Shown: positions 48,289 to 57,541 of the stretch, one piece after another
Position numbering within the stretch: position 1 is the stretch's first letter
Layout of the letters: every line of letters begins with the position of its first letter
Assembly: GCA_902463725.1 (NCBI GenBank)
Contig: CABQGK010000002.1
Coordinates: 1-64,000, forward strand
From: an uncultured Sutterella sp.
Lineage (GTDB): Bacteria; Pseudomonadota; Gammaproteobacteria; Burkholderiales; Burkholderiaceae_F
Length of the DNA stretch: 64,000 bases
Reading direction: 5' to 3'
The notes under the pieces: model-generated
Database searches by the model: none
The model's input: only the letters and a program-made list of their open reading frames with translations
Told to the model about the DNA's origin: nothing
Program-made: the position numbers and the translations under genes

Positions 48289-49197
48289 ATGGCTATAGCC
48301 TCTTCACTCATTGCGATTGATGCACACACAGCTATCGCCGCGGCCGACTTCCTCGATAGGCGCAAGCCCGATCTTGCCGCCAAGTTGCGTGCGCATTTTA
48401 AGCCTGAGTTTCTCTCGCAAGAGAGCTCGTATTACCAGTCCTACATCGAGGAACTTGAAAAACTTATCGCACAACCACATTTATTCTGCCTTCGTAGCGA
48501 TCCGTTCTGCCTACTGCTACATGCAATTACGTTCAACGCTAGTAGCAGCCCCACACGCTGCCTGCTCAAGGATCCTGGCGCTGAAGGGCTGGATGCGGGA
48601 TACATTCTCTGCGAGAAAAACACCAAGCAGAGGAAAATTAACCTTCGCTGGGTTGACTGCGTTACAGGCAGCCATGACCAACTCCCTGTACATCCATCCT
48701 GTGCATATCTCAGCGGTAGCCTACGTCGACAGATCGAAGTGCTCACCGCAGAGCAACCGACACTCTCGCTCTCAACTGACAATGATGGACTGCTACTTTT
48801 TACGAAATCCCAACCGTTGAGCATTAATGCGCGAAAAACCCTGCAATTTACACTCGTGCGCCGCATTGATGGCACCGTGCACCGTGCAGCGCTCGGTAAA
48901 GGCTGGTGTGACGAGCATGGCATACAACTCCCCGCTGGACAGCTCTTCGGATTACTCTCGGCAAGTCTGCAACGAAGTTACCTACATGCTTATGGCTCAG
49001 GAATCAGCATGCTCATTGAGCTAGAAACGCTTGCCGATACGGGTTGCTGCCGCGTTCGCATGCCTTATCTTGACAGCCTCAATTTGCCCTACCGCACCAA
49101 ACTTCTCGTCACCAAGGCGCTCGCCAAACGCATTTCCGCCGAACTTTGGTGGTTTTCGAGCGCAAGCGAGGCATGGGGGCACATTGGCTTGCTCTAA
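48289..49197 (+). CDS. Retron-linked protein of unknown function
   Basis: The 302-residue cytosolic protein begins five bases after the RT stop, with AAGGA in front, so it is translated from the same message. It has an N-terminal helical part (about 10-60), then a probable mixed alpha/beta region with scattered cysteines (FCLRSDPFC, RWVDC, GCCRV). No signal peptide, membrane helix, Walker motif or nuclease motif is visible. Position makes it a candidate effector, antitoxin-like or accessory subunit of the retron. I cannot assign a function. Confidence 0.8.
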   Translation: MAIASSLIAIDAHTAIAAADFLDRRKPDLAAKLRAHFKPEFLSQESSYYQSYIEELEKLIAQPHLFCLRSDPFCLLLHAITFNASSSPTRCLLKDPGAEGLDAGYILCEKNTKQRKINLRWVDCVTGSHDQLPVHPSCAYLSGSLRRQIEVLTAEQPTLSLSTDNDGLLLFTKSQPLSINARKTLQFTLVRRIDGTVHRAALGKGWCDEHGIQLPAGQLFGLLSASLQRSYLHAYGSGISMLIELETLADTGCCRVRMPYLDSLNLPYRTKLLVTKALAKRISAELWWFSSASEAWGHIGLL

Positions 49198-49250
49198 ACG
49201 TCAGAGATACACGTGTGCGAGCATGACCTGAGCAAGAGAAACGCCCAATT

Positions 49251-50444
49251 TCAGAGGCTCACGGGCAGTACGAGTCCCCACGGTGGTGTATTAGAGGCGC
49301 TCAGCCTATTGGTGACGAGCCAGATGACAGGATACTCGGGCGGCACCTTCGGATACTCCGTGTAGCCATCCGTGACAAAGATGAGTAGCGGCATCTGCGC
49401 GCGCTCCTGCATCTTCACCCATTCGAAAACCTCCACGGTACTTGAGCCGCCGCGGCCATGCACGGTGACATCGGACCCGTCTGGCATCTCCTCCAGCGCG
49501 TCGTAGTGCGTGACAGCAGCTACCCTCACATCCGCCTGGACAATCGTCAGTTCGCACCCCAACTGCTCCTTAAGGCGCTGGATTTCTCCATAGATTGCGC
49601 CGAGCAGACGGCTGTCCATGGAGCCCGATGTATCGACAGCAAGTACTACGGGCACGGGCACAAGGCCGCCCACACTCGGCAAACAGAGCCCCTGTGAGAG
49701 GTACTTCTTGGCGGGCGGCCACATCTGCCAAGTCACGCGGGCGCGCTCAAGCATGTGCATTGCAAGAAGCTCGCGCCAGTTAAGCACGGCACTATCAAGA
49801 ACTAAAATCTTTTCGGCAAAATCACCCGTAAGCGTGCCGCGATTTTTGAGGGCATCGATGAGTGACTGACGCAAACCCTTAAACATGCCGCGCAACTGCT
49901 CCCGTCCGACGCCTGGGATCCCTGCAGCTAGCGTTTCCACCCAGTCAGGCAATCCGTCTAGCAGATCTCCAGGCAATGGCAAGTCAGTACACTGCGACGA
50001 TATTCTGCCGTCGCTATCTCTACTCAGCAGTAGCTCGTAAATCTCCTCGGCTGTAAGCCCCCTGTACGCCTCCTCATAAAGCGCCTCACTAGGCAACGTG
50101 ATGCCGAGCCGGTACAGAATGTCGTTGACGGCATAATCGCACGCGCAGTTCCAGAGCTTGGGCTTGCGCTCGCCCCGTCGCTGCGCATGCTCAAGTAACA
50201 CATGCATTAACTCGTGCAGGAGCACACCTTGCAATTCTTCGAACTTGAGCGAATCAGCAAACGCTCGGTTGTAGACGATCTTCGTACCATCTGTAGCGAA
50301 GGTACTGATGCTTTCTGTCTCGAGCGGCATGATCTTGAGACCGAGCACCGCAGTGCTCAAATAGGGCTGAGACATAAGGATCGCGAGCCGCGCCTTGAGA
50401 ACTCGCTCGTCTACGGTGTGCTGAGCAGCCTTTTCCACCCCCAT
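49251..50444 (-). CDS. DUF2201-like metallopeptidase/VWA protein
   Basis: The 397-residue protein has an N-terminal zinc-peptidase-like domain (HELMHVLLEH, zinc motif at 77-81) and a C-terminal VWA domain with the metal site DTSGSM (271-276) and FVTDG. Such proteins pair with MoxR AAA ATPases; the VWA part is thought to present or bind partners, and whether the HExxH is catalytic is unclear. ATG 50444 is chosen for GGAGAGGG upstream; an upstream start at 50474 is less likely. It follows the ATPase by ten bases and converges with the retron unit (53 bases between the stops). Confidence 0.85.
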   Translation of the reverse strand: MGVEKAAQHTVDERVLKARLAILMSQPYLSTAVLGLKIMPLETESISTFATDGTKIVYNRAFADSLKFEELQGVLLHELMHVLLEHAQRRGERKPKLWNCACDYAVNDILYRLGITLPSEALYEEAYRGLTAEEIYELLLSRDSDGRISSQCTDLPLPGDLLDGLPDWVETLAAGIPGVGREQLRGMFKGLRQSLIDALKNRGTLTGDFAEKILVLDSAVLNWRELLAMHMLERARVTWQMWPPAKKYLSQGLCLPSVGGLVPVPVVLAVDTSGSMDSRLLGAIYGEIQRLKEQLGCELTIVQADVRVAAVTHYDALEEMPDGSDVTVHGRGGSSTVEVFEWVKMQERAQMPLLIFVTDGYTEYPKVPPEYPVIWLVTNRLSASNTPPWGLVLPVSL

Positions 50445-50454
50445 GACCCTCTCC

Positions 50455-51435
50455 TTATTTAAAGAGATTGGCATGGGAGCGCATGAATTCGATCACCTCT
50501 GGGTTGGTGAAAAGGCGCGGATTCGCCGTCAGCGCATTTTTCAGAAGAATGATCGAAAACTCTATCGGCAAGCGAGAGAGCAATGCCACAATGAGCGCCA
50601 CATGAGAGACCGCGTTGTCGCGAACACTCAGGTAGCCCACTAGCGACCAGAGGCGATCCATGCGAGTTGGGAGTGGTGCACCCTGCGGGTCTTTTTTGAG
50701 CGCCTCGATCTCCTCGCGCGTCACCGCGTCGCGTGCGAAGGTGAGGAACTCGTTTGCAGGTCCCTCTCCCACGATGCCCGAGGCAATATCGGTCACGGCT
50801 GTAATACTACCAAACGCTTTGATCGTGTCCGAGAGCATCTCCCAAGTGCGGGGGCTGGCGTAGGGGCCAGACTCCGCCTGTGTGAGCAACAAACTAGGGC
50901 GGTAGTTGAGAAAGCCGAGGATGCTCGACTCGATCCCGTGGGTCTGTGCCCAGAGCGTCCAGCTCCCGATGTCCTGCTCGAGCTCCAAATGCACAAAACG
51001 GTTAGCGAGTGCGCTCGAGAGGCGGAATGTGACCGCACGGTCAGCTGCGCGGTTGCCCGCTGCGATGATGCGCCAACCCTCGGGAAGACGGTACTCGCCC
51101 ACCGCATGATCGAGCACGAGCTGATACATTCCAGCCTGCACGAGAGGCGGCGCAGCATTGAGTTCGTCGAGAAATAGGATACCGGGCGTATCGCCCTCCT
51201 TCGGCAGAAAGGCGGGCGGACACCAAACAGCCGTGCCATCCTTGAGCATTGGAATGCCACGCAGGTCAGTTGGATCGAGTAGCGTCGCACGCAGGTCGAC
51301 GACCGGCAGATTCCGCTCCTCGGCCACCTGATGAACGATTGAACTCTTACCGATGCCGGGTGCTCCCCATAGAAACACCGCCCATTCCTGCTCAAGGAGC
51401 TTTCCAAGGACCTCTTTCAACCGCGTGGCCTGCAT
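50455..51435 (-). CDS. MoxR-type AAA ATPase
   Basis: The 326-residue ATPase shows Walker A GAPGIGKS (24-31), Walker B LFLDELN (87-93), sensor 1 IIAAGN and the MoxR lid region. It starts at ATG 51435 after GAGGAAA. MoxR ATPases work with VWA partners as chaperone-like machines. The partner gene follows ten bases downstream, so the two form an operon. Its place next to the retron suggests, but does not prove, a shared role in defence. Confidence 0.9.
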   Translation of the reverse strand: MQATRLKEVLGKLLEQEWAVFLWGAPGIGKSSIVHQVAEERNLPVVDLRATLLDPTDLRGIPMLKDGTAVWCPPAFLPKEGDTPGILFLDELNAAPPLVQAGMYQLVLDHAVGEYRLPEGWRIIAAGNRAADRAVTFRLSSALANRFVHLELEQDIGSWTLWAQTHGIESSILGFLNYRPSLLLTQAESGPYASPRTWEMLSDTIKAFGSITAVTDIASGIVGEGPANEFLTFARDAVTREEIEALKKDPQGAPLPTRMDRLWSLVGYLSVRDNAVSHVALIVALLSRLPIEFSIILLKNALTANPRLFTNPEVIEFMRSHANLFK

Positions 51436-51513
51436 AGTACTTTCCTCATAGGTATGGCTGGGAACCTTCCTCCAGCCGGACAATCATATGATCCTATTTT
51501 ACATGCAGAGTCT

Positions 51514-51536
51514 TACGTAGATCTGAATTTGATCCC
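51514..51536. repeat. Right direct repeat flanking the retron/MoxR block
   Basis: TACGTAGATC..., ending in ATTTGATCCC (51527-51536), matches the left copy at 44868-44892. It lies between the MoxR start and the end of the MFS gene, at the outer border of the block. Confidence 0.4.
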
Positions 51537-51552
51537 GTTTTTTCCAAAATTC

Positions 51553-52755
51553 TCACGCTCGTGTGCGCTCTTTGGGAAGTGCCAGCGCCACAGCTCCCAT
51601 GAGCGGCAAAAACGCTGAGAACTCAAACAAGCGCTCGATACCAACCCAGTCCGCCATAGCACCAAATGCGGCCGAGGCGATACCACCGAGACCAAAAGAG
51701 AAGCCGAAAAAGAGCCCAGAGATCATGCCCGTGCGCGAGGGTGCAAGCTCAAGCGCATAGACGAGAATCGCGGAGAAGGCTGAGCTGATAACAAAGCCCA
51801 CAATGACAGCTAGCGCAACCACCCCTGCAAAAGGCGCCCACGGGAGCGCAACCGCAAAGGGCGCTGCGCCAAGAATTGACCATAGAATGACTGCGCGCCG
51901 CCCGATCCGGTCTCCAATTGGGCCGCCGAGCAACGTACCTGCAGCGCTCGCGCCCATGAATGCAAAGAGCGTGTACTGTGCTACGGTCATCGAGACAGCA
52001 AATTTCTCCATCACAAAAAATGTGAGGTAGTTGCCCAGTGAACTGATGTAGATCTGTTTAGAAAACATCAAAAGAAAAAGTAGCGCGAAGACCCACTTCA
52101 TCTTTGAGAGCGGCTTCTCATCAACCTCAATCCCAGAGCGCCTGTGCCCGAGCACCATCGTGCCCGCACGCGTGCGGGTCACAACAAGCTGACTCACACG
52201 CAAAAGCAGTAGCACCGCAAAGAGCGCAACAAGCGCAAACCACGCGATACTCGATTGCCCCCGTGGCAGCACGATGAATGCCGCAGCGAGCGGCCCACAG
52301 GCAAAACCCGCATTGCCACCCACCTGAAAGAGCGACTGGGCAAAACCTTTGCGCCCGCCGCTGGCGGCCTGCACCACCTTGCTACCTTCCGGATGGAAGA
52401 TCGCACTACCAAGTCCAGCGAGCGCCACCGCGAAAAGAATTCCTGCAAAACTACCCGCCTGCGAAAGCGCAAGAATCCCAAGAAGCGTCGCTAGCATTCC
52501 CACGGGCAATGAATACGGCCGAGGTCTTCTATCGGTCGAAAGCCCCACCAACGGCTGCAAAATCGAACTCGTGAGCTGCACGGTCAGTGTGATGAGCCCA
52601 ACCTCGGTAAAGCTAAGCGCGTAGTTTTCCTTCAACAACGGCAGCGACGCTGGAATGATGGACTGAACCGTGTCGTTTAGAAAGTGAGAAAAACTCACCA
52701 TCAGGAGCACATCGAGTGCGATACGAGAACCAGAAGTTAGGGAAGCCGAAGTCAC
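51553..52755 (-). CDS. MFS exporter, fosmidomycin-resistance (Fsr) family
   Basis: The 400-residue protein has about twelve membrane helices. The Fsr-type start is clear (LLMVSFSHFLNDTVQSIIPASLP), as are FHPEGSKVV and GNAGFACGPL in helix 4-5 and the second-half motif GGPIGDRIGRR. Family members export fosmidomycin and perhaps other compounds. GTG at 52755 is set by GGAGG four bases upstream; the longer frame would overlap the divergent regulator gene. The gene is divergent from the sigma-54 activator, sharing a 128-base region. Confidence 0.88.
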   Translation of the reverse strand: MTSASLTSGSRIALDVLLMVSFSHFLNDTVQSIIPASLPLLKENYALSFTEVGLITLTVQLTSSILQPLVGLSTDRRPRPYSLPVGMLATLLGILALSQAGSFAGILFAVALAGLGSAIFHPEGSKVVQAASGGRKGFAQSLFQVGGNAGFACGPLAAAFIVLPRGQSSIAWFALVALFAVLLLLRVSQLVVTRTRAGTMVLGHRRSGIEVDEKPLSKMKWVFALLFLLMFSKQIYISSLGNYLTFFVMEKFAVSMTVAQYTLFAFMGASAAGTLLGGPIGDRIGRRAVILWSILGAAPFAVALPWAPFAGVVALAVIVGFVISSAFSAILVYALELAPSRTGMISGLFFGFSFGLGGIASAAFGAMADWVGIERLFEFSAFLPLMGAVALALPKERTRA

Positions 52756-52790
52756 GACGCCTCCACAAAGAGGAAAAAATATGGGCGGGA

Positions 52791-52805
52791 ACAATGCGGC
52801 ATTGT
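52791..52805. promoter_or_regulatory. Candidate operator between fsr-like gene and sigma-54 activator
   Basis: ACAATG-CGG-CATTGT is a perfect six-base inverted repeat with a three-base spacer, placed in the 128-base region between the two divergent starts. The binding protein is unknown. Confidence 0.35.
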
Positions 52806-52883
52806 ATCTGTCCTCTTCTGCCCAAGATGCAGGCAAGGCTAGAATTTCTTCTGCAACCTCCTCATGCCGCAAGGAACAACTCC

Positions 52884-54374
52884 ATGACCGACGAACTGCT
52901 TGAGCACATCGCATGCTTTCGAATCTTTCTCGATCACTTACAGTTACCTGTAGCGATCATCGACACACACGGCCGCTATGTCTACTACAACCGAGAGAGC
53001 GCGGATATCGATGGCTGTAGCGTGTCAGATGCCTTAGGCAAACCTCTTCTAGACGTCTACCCATACCTCACAGAGAAAGACTCTACAATGCTCTCCTCGC
53101 TCAAGGAAGGCAGGATCTTTCAGAATCATCATCAGAACTATTTCAATTCTCGCGGCAAACTCATCAACTACACCCATACAACTACACCTCTCATCAACGC
53201 ACGGGGAGAGGCAATCGGTGCCATCGAATTCGGTTTCGATGCCTCGGGTAACATCAAGCTCGCGCAACAACTTCTCGCGCTCACGAAATCCGCCATCAAG
53301 CGCCCCATAGAAAGAATCCCTGCCGAGCGCCGCATCATCACGCGCTCAAGCTCCATGCATAATCTCATCGCGCTATCCAAGCGTTATGCAGCAAGCGACA
53401 TTCCTGTGATCATCTATGGGCCTAGCGGCTCGGGCAAAGAACTATTTGCACAGCTCATCGTCGAACACTCCACCCGCTGTGACAAACCTTTCGTTGTACT
53501 CAACTGCGGGGCGCTCACGGAAACGCTCGTCGAATCAACGCTATTCGGCACGGTCAAAGGCGCCTACACGGGCGCGGAAAACAACGAGGGGTATCTCGAG
53601 CTCGCCAACGGTGGAACGCTCTTTCTCGATGAGTTCAACTCAATGAGCCTCAACGTACAGCAGAAGCTGCTCAGATACCTGCAGACCAAGCAGTACACAC
53701 GCGTGGGTGAAGTGCGCCCGCGTGTGAGTGACGCACGCATCCTTGTGGCAATGAACGAGAATCCCCTGAAACTCATCGCCGAAGGACGGCTGAGAGAAGA
53801 CCTTTACTACCGACTCAACGTGGCTGTACTCACGTTACCTCCCCTCGATGAGCGCCCAGAGGACATCTTGCCGCTTGCTGAACACTTCATTGAAAAATAC
53901 GCGGCTCTTTCCTCCCATACCATACATGGAATCGCTAACCCAGAAGCGTTGATGCGAAGCTGGCCGGGGAACGTACGAATGCTCGAAAATGAAATAGTTC
54001 GAAGCATCGTGATGCACGAGACTGATGGACCGCTCACTATCGCCCCCGACCCGTCCGTCGCCACCGAACAGCATGAACCCCAGAACTACCCAACAAGCGA
54101 TCTCACGTTCAGGGGGACGATCGAGCCAATGACTTCCACGGTCAGCCCAAATGGGGATCGTGAGGTCACAGAAAACCCCTCTACTGATCCTGCAGCGCCC
54201 ACCATGAGCCTTCCCAAGCAGCTCGAGGCGCTCGAACGTCGCCTTGTTATCGAGGCCTTGAACGCCACACGTGGAAACGCCTCTCAAGCGGCCGAACGCC
54301 TCGGCATTGCCCGTACAACGCTTCTCTACAAAATGGAAAAACTAGGCATCACAATCGGCGTTCGCACACCCTAA
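52884..54374 (+). CDS. PAS-AAA-Fis sigma-54 activator (RocR-like)
   Basis: The 496-residue activator has an N-terminal PAS-like sensory domain (about 12-120; AIIDTHGRYVYYNRESADI). The sigma-54 AAA+ domain (about 150-385) shows Walker A GPSGSGKE (179-186), the sigma-54 loop as GAYTGA (226-231) and [10 protein letters not shown] (Walker B). A linker and a C-terminal Fis helix-turn-helix (GNASQAAERLGIARTTLLYKM) follow. No receiver domain, so a small molecule or the PAS domain should control it. Layout resembles RocR, the ornithine/arginine catabolism activator. ATG 52884 has AAGGAA upstream. A perfect sigma-54 promoter lies 160 bases downstream. Confidence 0.9.
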   Translation: MTDELLEHIACFRIFLDHLQLPVAIIDTHGRYVYYNRESADIDGCSVSDALGKPLLDVYPYLTEKDSTMLSSLKEGRIFQNHHQNYFNSRGKLINYTHTTTPLINARGEAIGAIEFGFDASGNIKLAQQLLALTKSAIKRPIERIPAERRIITRSSSMHNLIALSKRYAASDIPVIIYGPSGSGKELFAQLIVEHSTRCDKPFVVLNCGALTETLVESTLFGTVKGAYTGAENNEGYLELANGGTLFLDEFNSMSLNVQQKLLRYLQTKQYTRVGEVRPRVSDARILVAMNENPLKLIAEGRLREDLYYRLNVAVLTLPPLDERPEDILPLAEHFIEKYAALSSHTIHGIANPEALMRSWPGNVRMLENEIVRSIVMHETDGPLTIAPDPSVATEQHEPQNYPTSDLTFRGTIEPMTSTVSPNGDREVTENPSTDPAAPTMSLPKQLEALERRLVIEALNATRGNASQAAERLGIARTTLLYKMEKLGITIGVRTP

Positions 54375-54382
54375 ACCATATC

Positions 54383-54404
54383 GACGAATTTTCGACATTT
54401 CGTC
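54383..54404. promoter_or_regulatory. Candidate upstream activating site
   Basis: GACGAA (54383-54388) and TTCGTC (54399-54404) form an inverted repeat with ten bases between, centred about 165 bp before the predicted sigma-54 start. Position suits binding of the activator encoded just upstream. Confidence 0.5.
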
Positions 54405-54534
54405 ATATTTTCATCATTTTGCTGGATATACGACATACCAAATAGCCGCTTTATGCAGTCCCATCTGGCACTCACTTCCTCTCATTACCTCTGGCAGAGG
54501 CGTTGAGGGGAAGAGCCTTAATTTCACCTCAGCT

Positions 54535-54549
54535 TGGCACGCGGTTTGC
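54535..54549 (+). promoter_or_regulatory. Sigma-54 promoter of the amino-acid operon
   Basis: TGGCAC-GCGGT-TTGC matches the -24/-12 consensus exactly (TGGCAC at 54535-54540, TTGC at 54546-54549). Transcription would start near 54560, about 73 bases before the decarboxylase ATG. Confidence 0.9.
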
Positions 54550-54632
54550 TCTCTTATTGGTAGGAAGCAGAGAAAAGCTTCTTCTGAAGATTTTCACTGC
54601 ACGAGTAGTGTTTCAGAGTAAGGACTGAGAAA

Positions 54633-56030
54633 ATGACCGACAGCACGATGAAAACATTTGAGGGACTGCGCGCGGCACTCCTCACGAAGGACCGCCGCTT
54701 CAAGGCAGAGGGCGGCAAACTCCTCTTTGAGGGCGTGAATCTTGAGGCACTCGCGCACAAGTACCAAACCCCCATCTACATTTTCTCGGAAAATGAGATC
54801 CTAAGAAACATTGCAGAAATTCAGCAAGCATTTGCGACCCACAAACACACGAAGATCTTCTATGCCTCAAAGGCCTGCTCAGTGATGGCGATACTGAAGA
54901 TTATTCGCGACGCTGGTATCGGCATTGAAACGAATTCACTTTACGAACTCAAAAAGGCGATCGAGATCGGCTTTCCTGGTAAAGACATCGTCTTCAACGG
55001 CGTCGTCAAGACCCGCACGGACCTCGAGTACGCCATCGCGCATGAGCTCTACCTCATCAACGTTGACTCCGAGCTCGAGCTCGACATGATCGACGAGATC
55101 TCGCGCAAATTGGGCAAACACGTCAACGTATGCGTGCGCGTTGAACCGAGCGTGCCTTCGGCCACGCACCCTGGGCTCGTCACAGCCTTCCACGCCAAGG
55201 CGGGCATCGACCTCGAGCAGGCCGAAGGTGTCATCCGCCGCATTCTTAAGATGCCATATGTCACCGTCAAAGGCCTGCACATGCATGTGGGCGACCAAGT
55301 GCCCGAAAGTGAACCATTCGGCAAGGCCACGGCGGTGCTCGTTGGCGAATGCATGCGACTTGAGAAGCTGCTCGGCTACAGGTTTGAACTCATCAACGTT
55401 GGCGGCGGCATCCCCGTTCCCTACAAGTACGATGCCGAGAACGGCGAACCGCTACACGACAACATGTATGCTGGCATCACGAGCGAGGATTTCGCGCGCG
55501 CCGTCATCACTGAGGTAGAGAAGTGGCGCAACGACGTGGAGATCTGCCTAGAGCCTGGGCGCAAAATCCCGTCCTCCGCTGCGGTCATGCTCACGACCGT
55601 GCAATGCGAGAAGACAAAGACCAACTACGACCTCTCAGGTAACGTTGAGCGGCACGTCGACTGGAAGTTCTGTAATGCGGGTTACAACGTAATGGCCGAC
55701 GCACAACACTACGGCTGGTTCTTCTATGTCTACAACGCAAGTCGCATCACCGAGCCACACGAGCACTACGTGAAGATCGCTGGGCCGCTCTGTGACGGTG
55801 GTGACTACTACCATCAGGGAATCAAGGGCGAGGAGTACTTGCTACCAGCATCGACCGCCTTAGGTGACATCCTCGTCTTCCTCGACGCAGGCGCCTACTC
55901 GATCGAAAGTCAGACGGTCTACAACAACCGACCGCGCACGGCCGTCGTACTCATCGACCGCGAGGGGCACGATCGCCTCATCCGCCGCGAGGACACCTAC
56001 GAGGACATGGTGAAGTACGACATCTACTGA
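54633..56030 (+). CDS. Fold-III PLP decarboxylase, DokD/LysA-like (D-ornithine/D-lysine decarboxylase candidate)
   Basis: The 465-residue PLP enzyme belongs to the diaminopimelate decarboxylase fold. PLP lysine 80 is in FYASKA, and [33 protein letters not shown] and DAGAYS line the active site. Longer than ordinary LysA and lacking lysine-biosynthesis neighbours, it sits with a permease, a racemase and a sigma-54 activator. That setting resembles the Salmonella cluster of DokD, which decarboxylates D-ornithine and D-lysine. The D-amino-acid assignment is from context; true LysA remains possible. AAGGA precedes the ATG. Confidence 0.72.
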   Translation: MTDSTMKTFEGLRAALLTKDRRFKAEGGKLLFEGVNLEALAHKYQTPIYIFSENEILRNIAEIQQAFATHKHTKIFYASKACSVMAILKIIRDAGIGIETNSLYELKKAIEIGFPGKDIVFNGVVKTRTDLEYAIAHELYLINVDSELELDMIDEISRKLGKHVNVCVRVEPSVPSATHPGLVTAFHAKAGIDLEQAEGVIRRILKMPYVTVKGLHMHVGDQVPESEPFGKATAVLVGECMRLEKLLGYRFELINVGGGIPVPYKYDAENGEPLHDNMYAGITSEDFARAVITEVEKWRNDVEICLEPGRKIPSSAAVMLTTVQCEKTKTNYDLSGNVERHVDWKFCNAGYNVMADAQHYGWFFYVYNASRITEPHEHYVKIAGPLCDGGDYYHQGIKGEEYLLPASTALGDILVFLDAGAYSIESQTVYNNRPRTAVVLIDREGHDRLIRREDTYEDMVKYDIY

Positions 56031-56099
56031 TGGTGCGCATCACCAATGCAAAGACCGCGGGGCGCACGCCCCGCACCCTCCCATCAAAGGAGACCCAAC

Positions 56100-57512
56100 A
56101 TGACCAACAAAAACAACCTCTTGGGCATCCGCGACATCGTCTTCATGAACGTGATCGCAATCCTCTCGCTCAGACAAATTCCGAACGTCGCGCCCTATGG
56201 CGCCTCAAGCATGATCCTCTGGTTGCTCGCCGCAGCCTGCCTATTTTTCCCGCTCGCCATGGTGTGTGGTGAACTCTCCACAGGCTGGCCAAAGGATGGC
56301 GGCATCTTCGTTTGGGTCAAGGAGGCCTACGGCAAGCGCATCGGCTGGATTGTCGTGGTTTCGTTCCTATTTTCTTGCGTGCTCTTCTTCCCGCTTATGC
56401 TGCAGTTCGGTTTCACCGCACTTGGCTACATCATCAGCCCAGAGCTCGCCGAAAATAAGGTCTTCATCGGTGTGGGTTCCATGGTGATTTTTTGGATTCT
56501 CACCTTCATGAACGTGCTCGGCCTTAAGTGGACGAAGATCATCAACTCTGTATCTGCTTGGCTCGGCGTCTTCATCCCGAGCGCCATTCTCATTCTGCTT
56601 GGAATCGTCTGGGTCGCAACGGGACATCCAATGTCGACCGACTACGCAACAGCGTCCAACTGGATCCCCGATCTTGGTAAGTGGGATACGATCGTCTTCG
56701 TCTCTTCGATGATGTTCGCGTTCGCGGGGCTTGAAGTTGCCCCCATGATCGCAGGTCGCACTGAAAATCCTCAGCGAGACTTCCCTCGGGCTATGGCACT
56801 CTCGGCCGCTGTCATTGTCGGCATTTATATGCTTGGTACCGTAGCGCTCAACACCCTTGTGCCAGCAAGTAAAACAGACATCGTCGCAGGCATCATGCAA
56901 GCGATGCACAGTGCGGCAGAGACTCTTGGCATGCCTTGGCTACCCGCTGTCATGGCCATCTGTCTCTTCTTTGGAGCACTCGGTCAAATCAACTCTTGGT
57001 TGGTGGGACCAATCTACATGCTGCAAGAGGCCTCCAACGAAGAAAATATTTTGGGTGACAAAATATCGGAGCTACACCCGAAGTACGGAACACCTGCCTT
57101 CGCTCTCTATGTGCAGGCAGTACTCGTGAGCATCTTCTGCTTCTCGACATTCGTCTCGCCATCAGTTGCTGCCGCGTACTGGACGCTCACTGCGCTCACA
57201 ACGCTTTGCTACTTCATCCCTTACCTCTGCATGTTCCCGTCTTACGTGCGATTGCGTCGCACCCAACCCGATGTGCCACGCTCCTTCCGTATCCCTGGGC
57301 GGGTTCTACCGTGGTTACTACCGCTACTCGGATGGCTATCGATCTTCTTTGCTGTGGTGCTCGTCTTCATTCCTCCTGCTGAACTCGATATGGGCGGCTA
57401 CTGGCTCTACTTCGGCAAACTCGTGGGTGGTGTCGTGCTAGCCATCGGATCCGCCGAATGGTCTTACAAACGAGCCGTTGCGCGCCGCAAACAGACTGTA
57501 CACGCGCATTGA
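56100..57512 (+). CDS. APC-family amino-acid permease/antiporter
   Basis: The 470-residue protein has about twelve membrane helices and resembles glutamate/GABA-type antiporters (GIRDIVFMNVIAILSLRQIP at the start, GGIFVWVKEAYGKR after helix 2, FAFAGLEVAPMIAGRTENP). ATG 56100 follows AAGGAG; an earlier in-frame start lacks a ribosome site. It lies 69 bases after the decarboxylase and 29 bases before the racemase. A substrate/product exchange (amino acid in, polyamine out) would fit but is unproved. Confidence 0.82.
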   Translation: MTNKNNLLGIRDIVFMNVIAILSLRQIPNVAPYGASSMILWLLAAACLFFPLAMVCGELSTGWPKDGGIFVWVKEAYGKRIGWIVVVSFLFSCVLFFPLMLQFGFTALGYIISPELAENKVFIGVGSMVIFWILTFMNVLGLKWTKIINSVSAWLGVFIPSAILILLGIVWVATGHPMSTDYATASNWIPDLGKWDTIVFVSSMMFAFAGLEVAPMIAGRTENPQRDFPRAMALSAAVIVGIYMLGTVALNTLVPASKTDIVAGIMQAMHSAAETLGMPWLPAVMAICLFFGALGQINSWLVGPIYMLQEASNEENILGDKISELHPKYGTPAFALYVQAVLVSIFCFSTFVSPSVAAAYWTLTALTTLCYFIPYLCMFPSYVRLRRTQPDVPRSFRIPGRVLPWLLPLLGWLSIFFAVVLVFIPPAELDMGGYWLYFGKLVGGVVLAIGSAEWSYKRAVARRKQTVHAH

Positions 57513-57541
57513 ACGAATAAACGAATGAAGGACAAACCATC

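Noticed and set aside
54633..56030. Plain diaminopimelate decarboxylase for lysine synthesis
   Set aside because: Sequence fold agrees, but sigma-54 control and racemase/permease neighbours point to catabolism; kept as the alternative in the entry.
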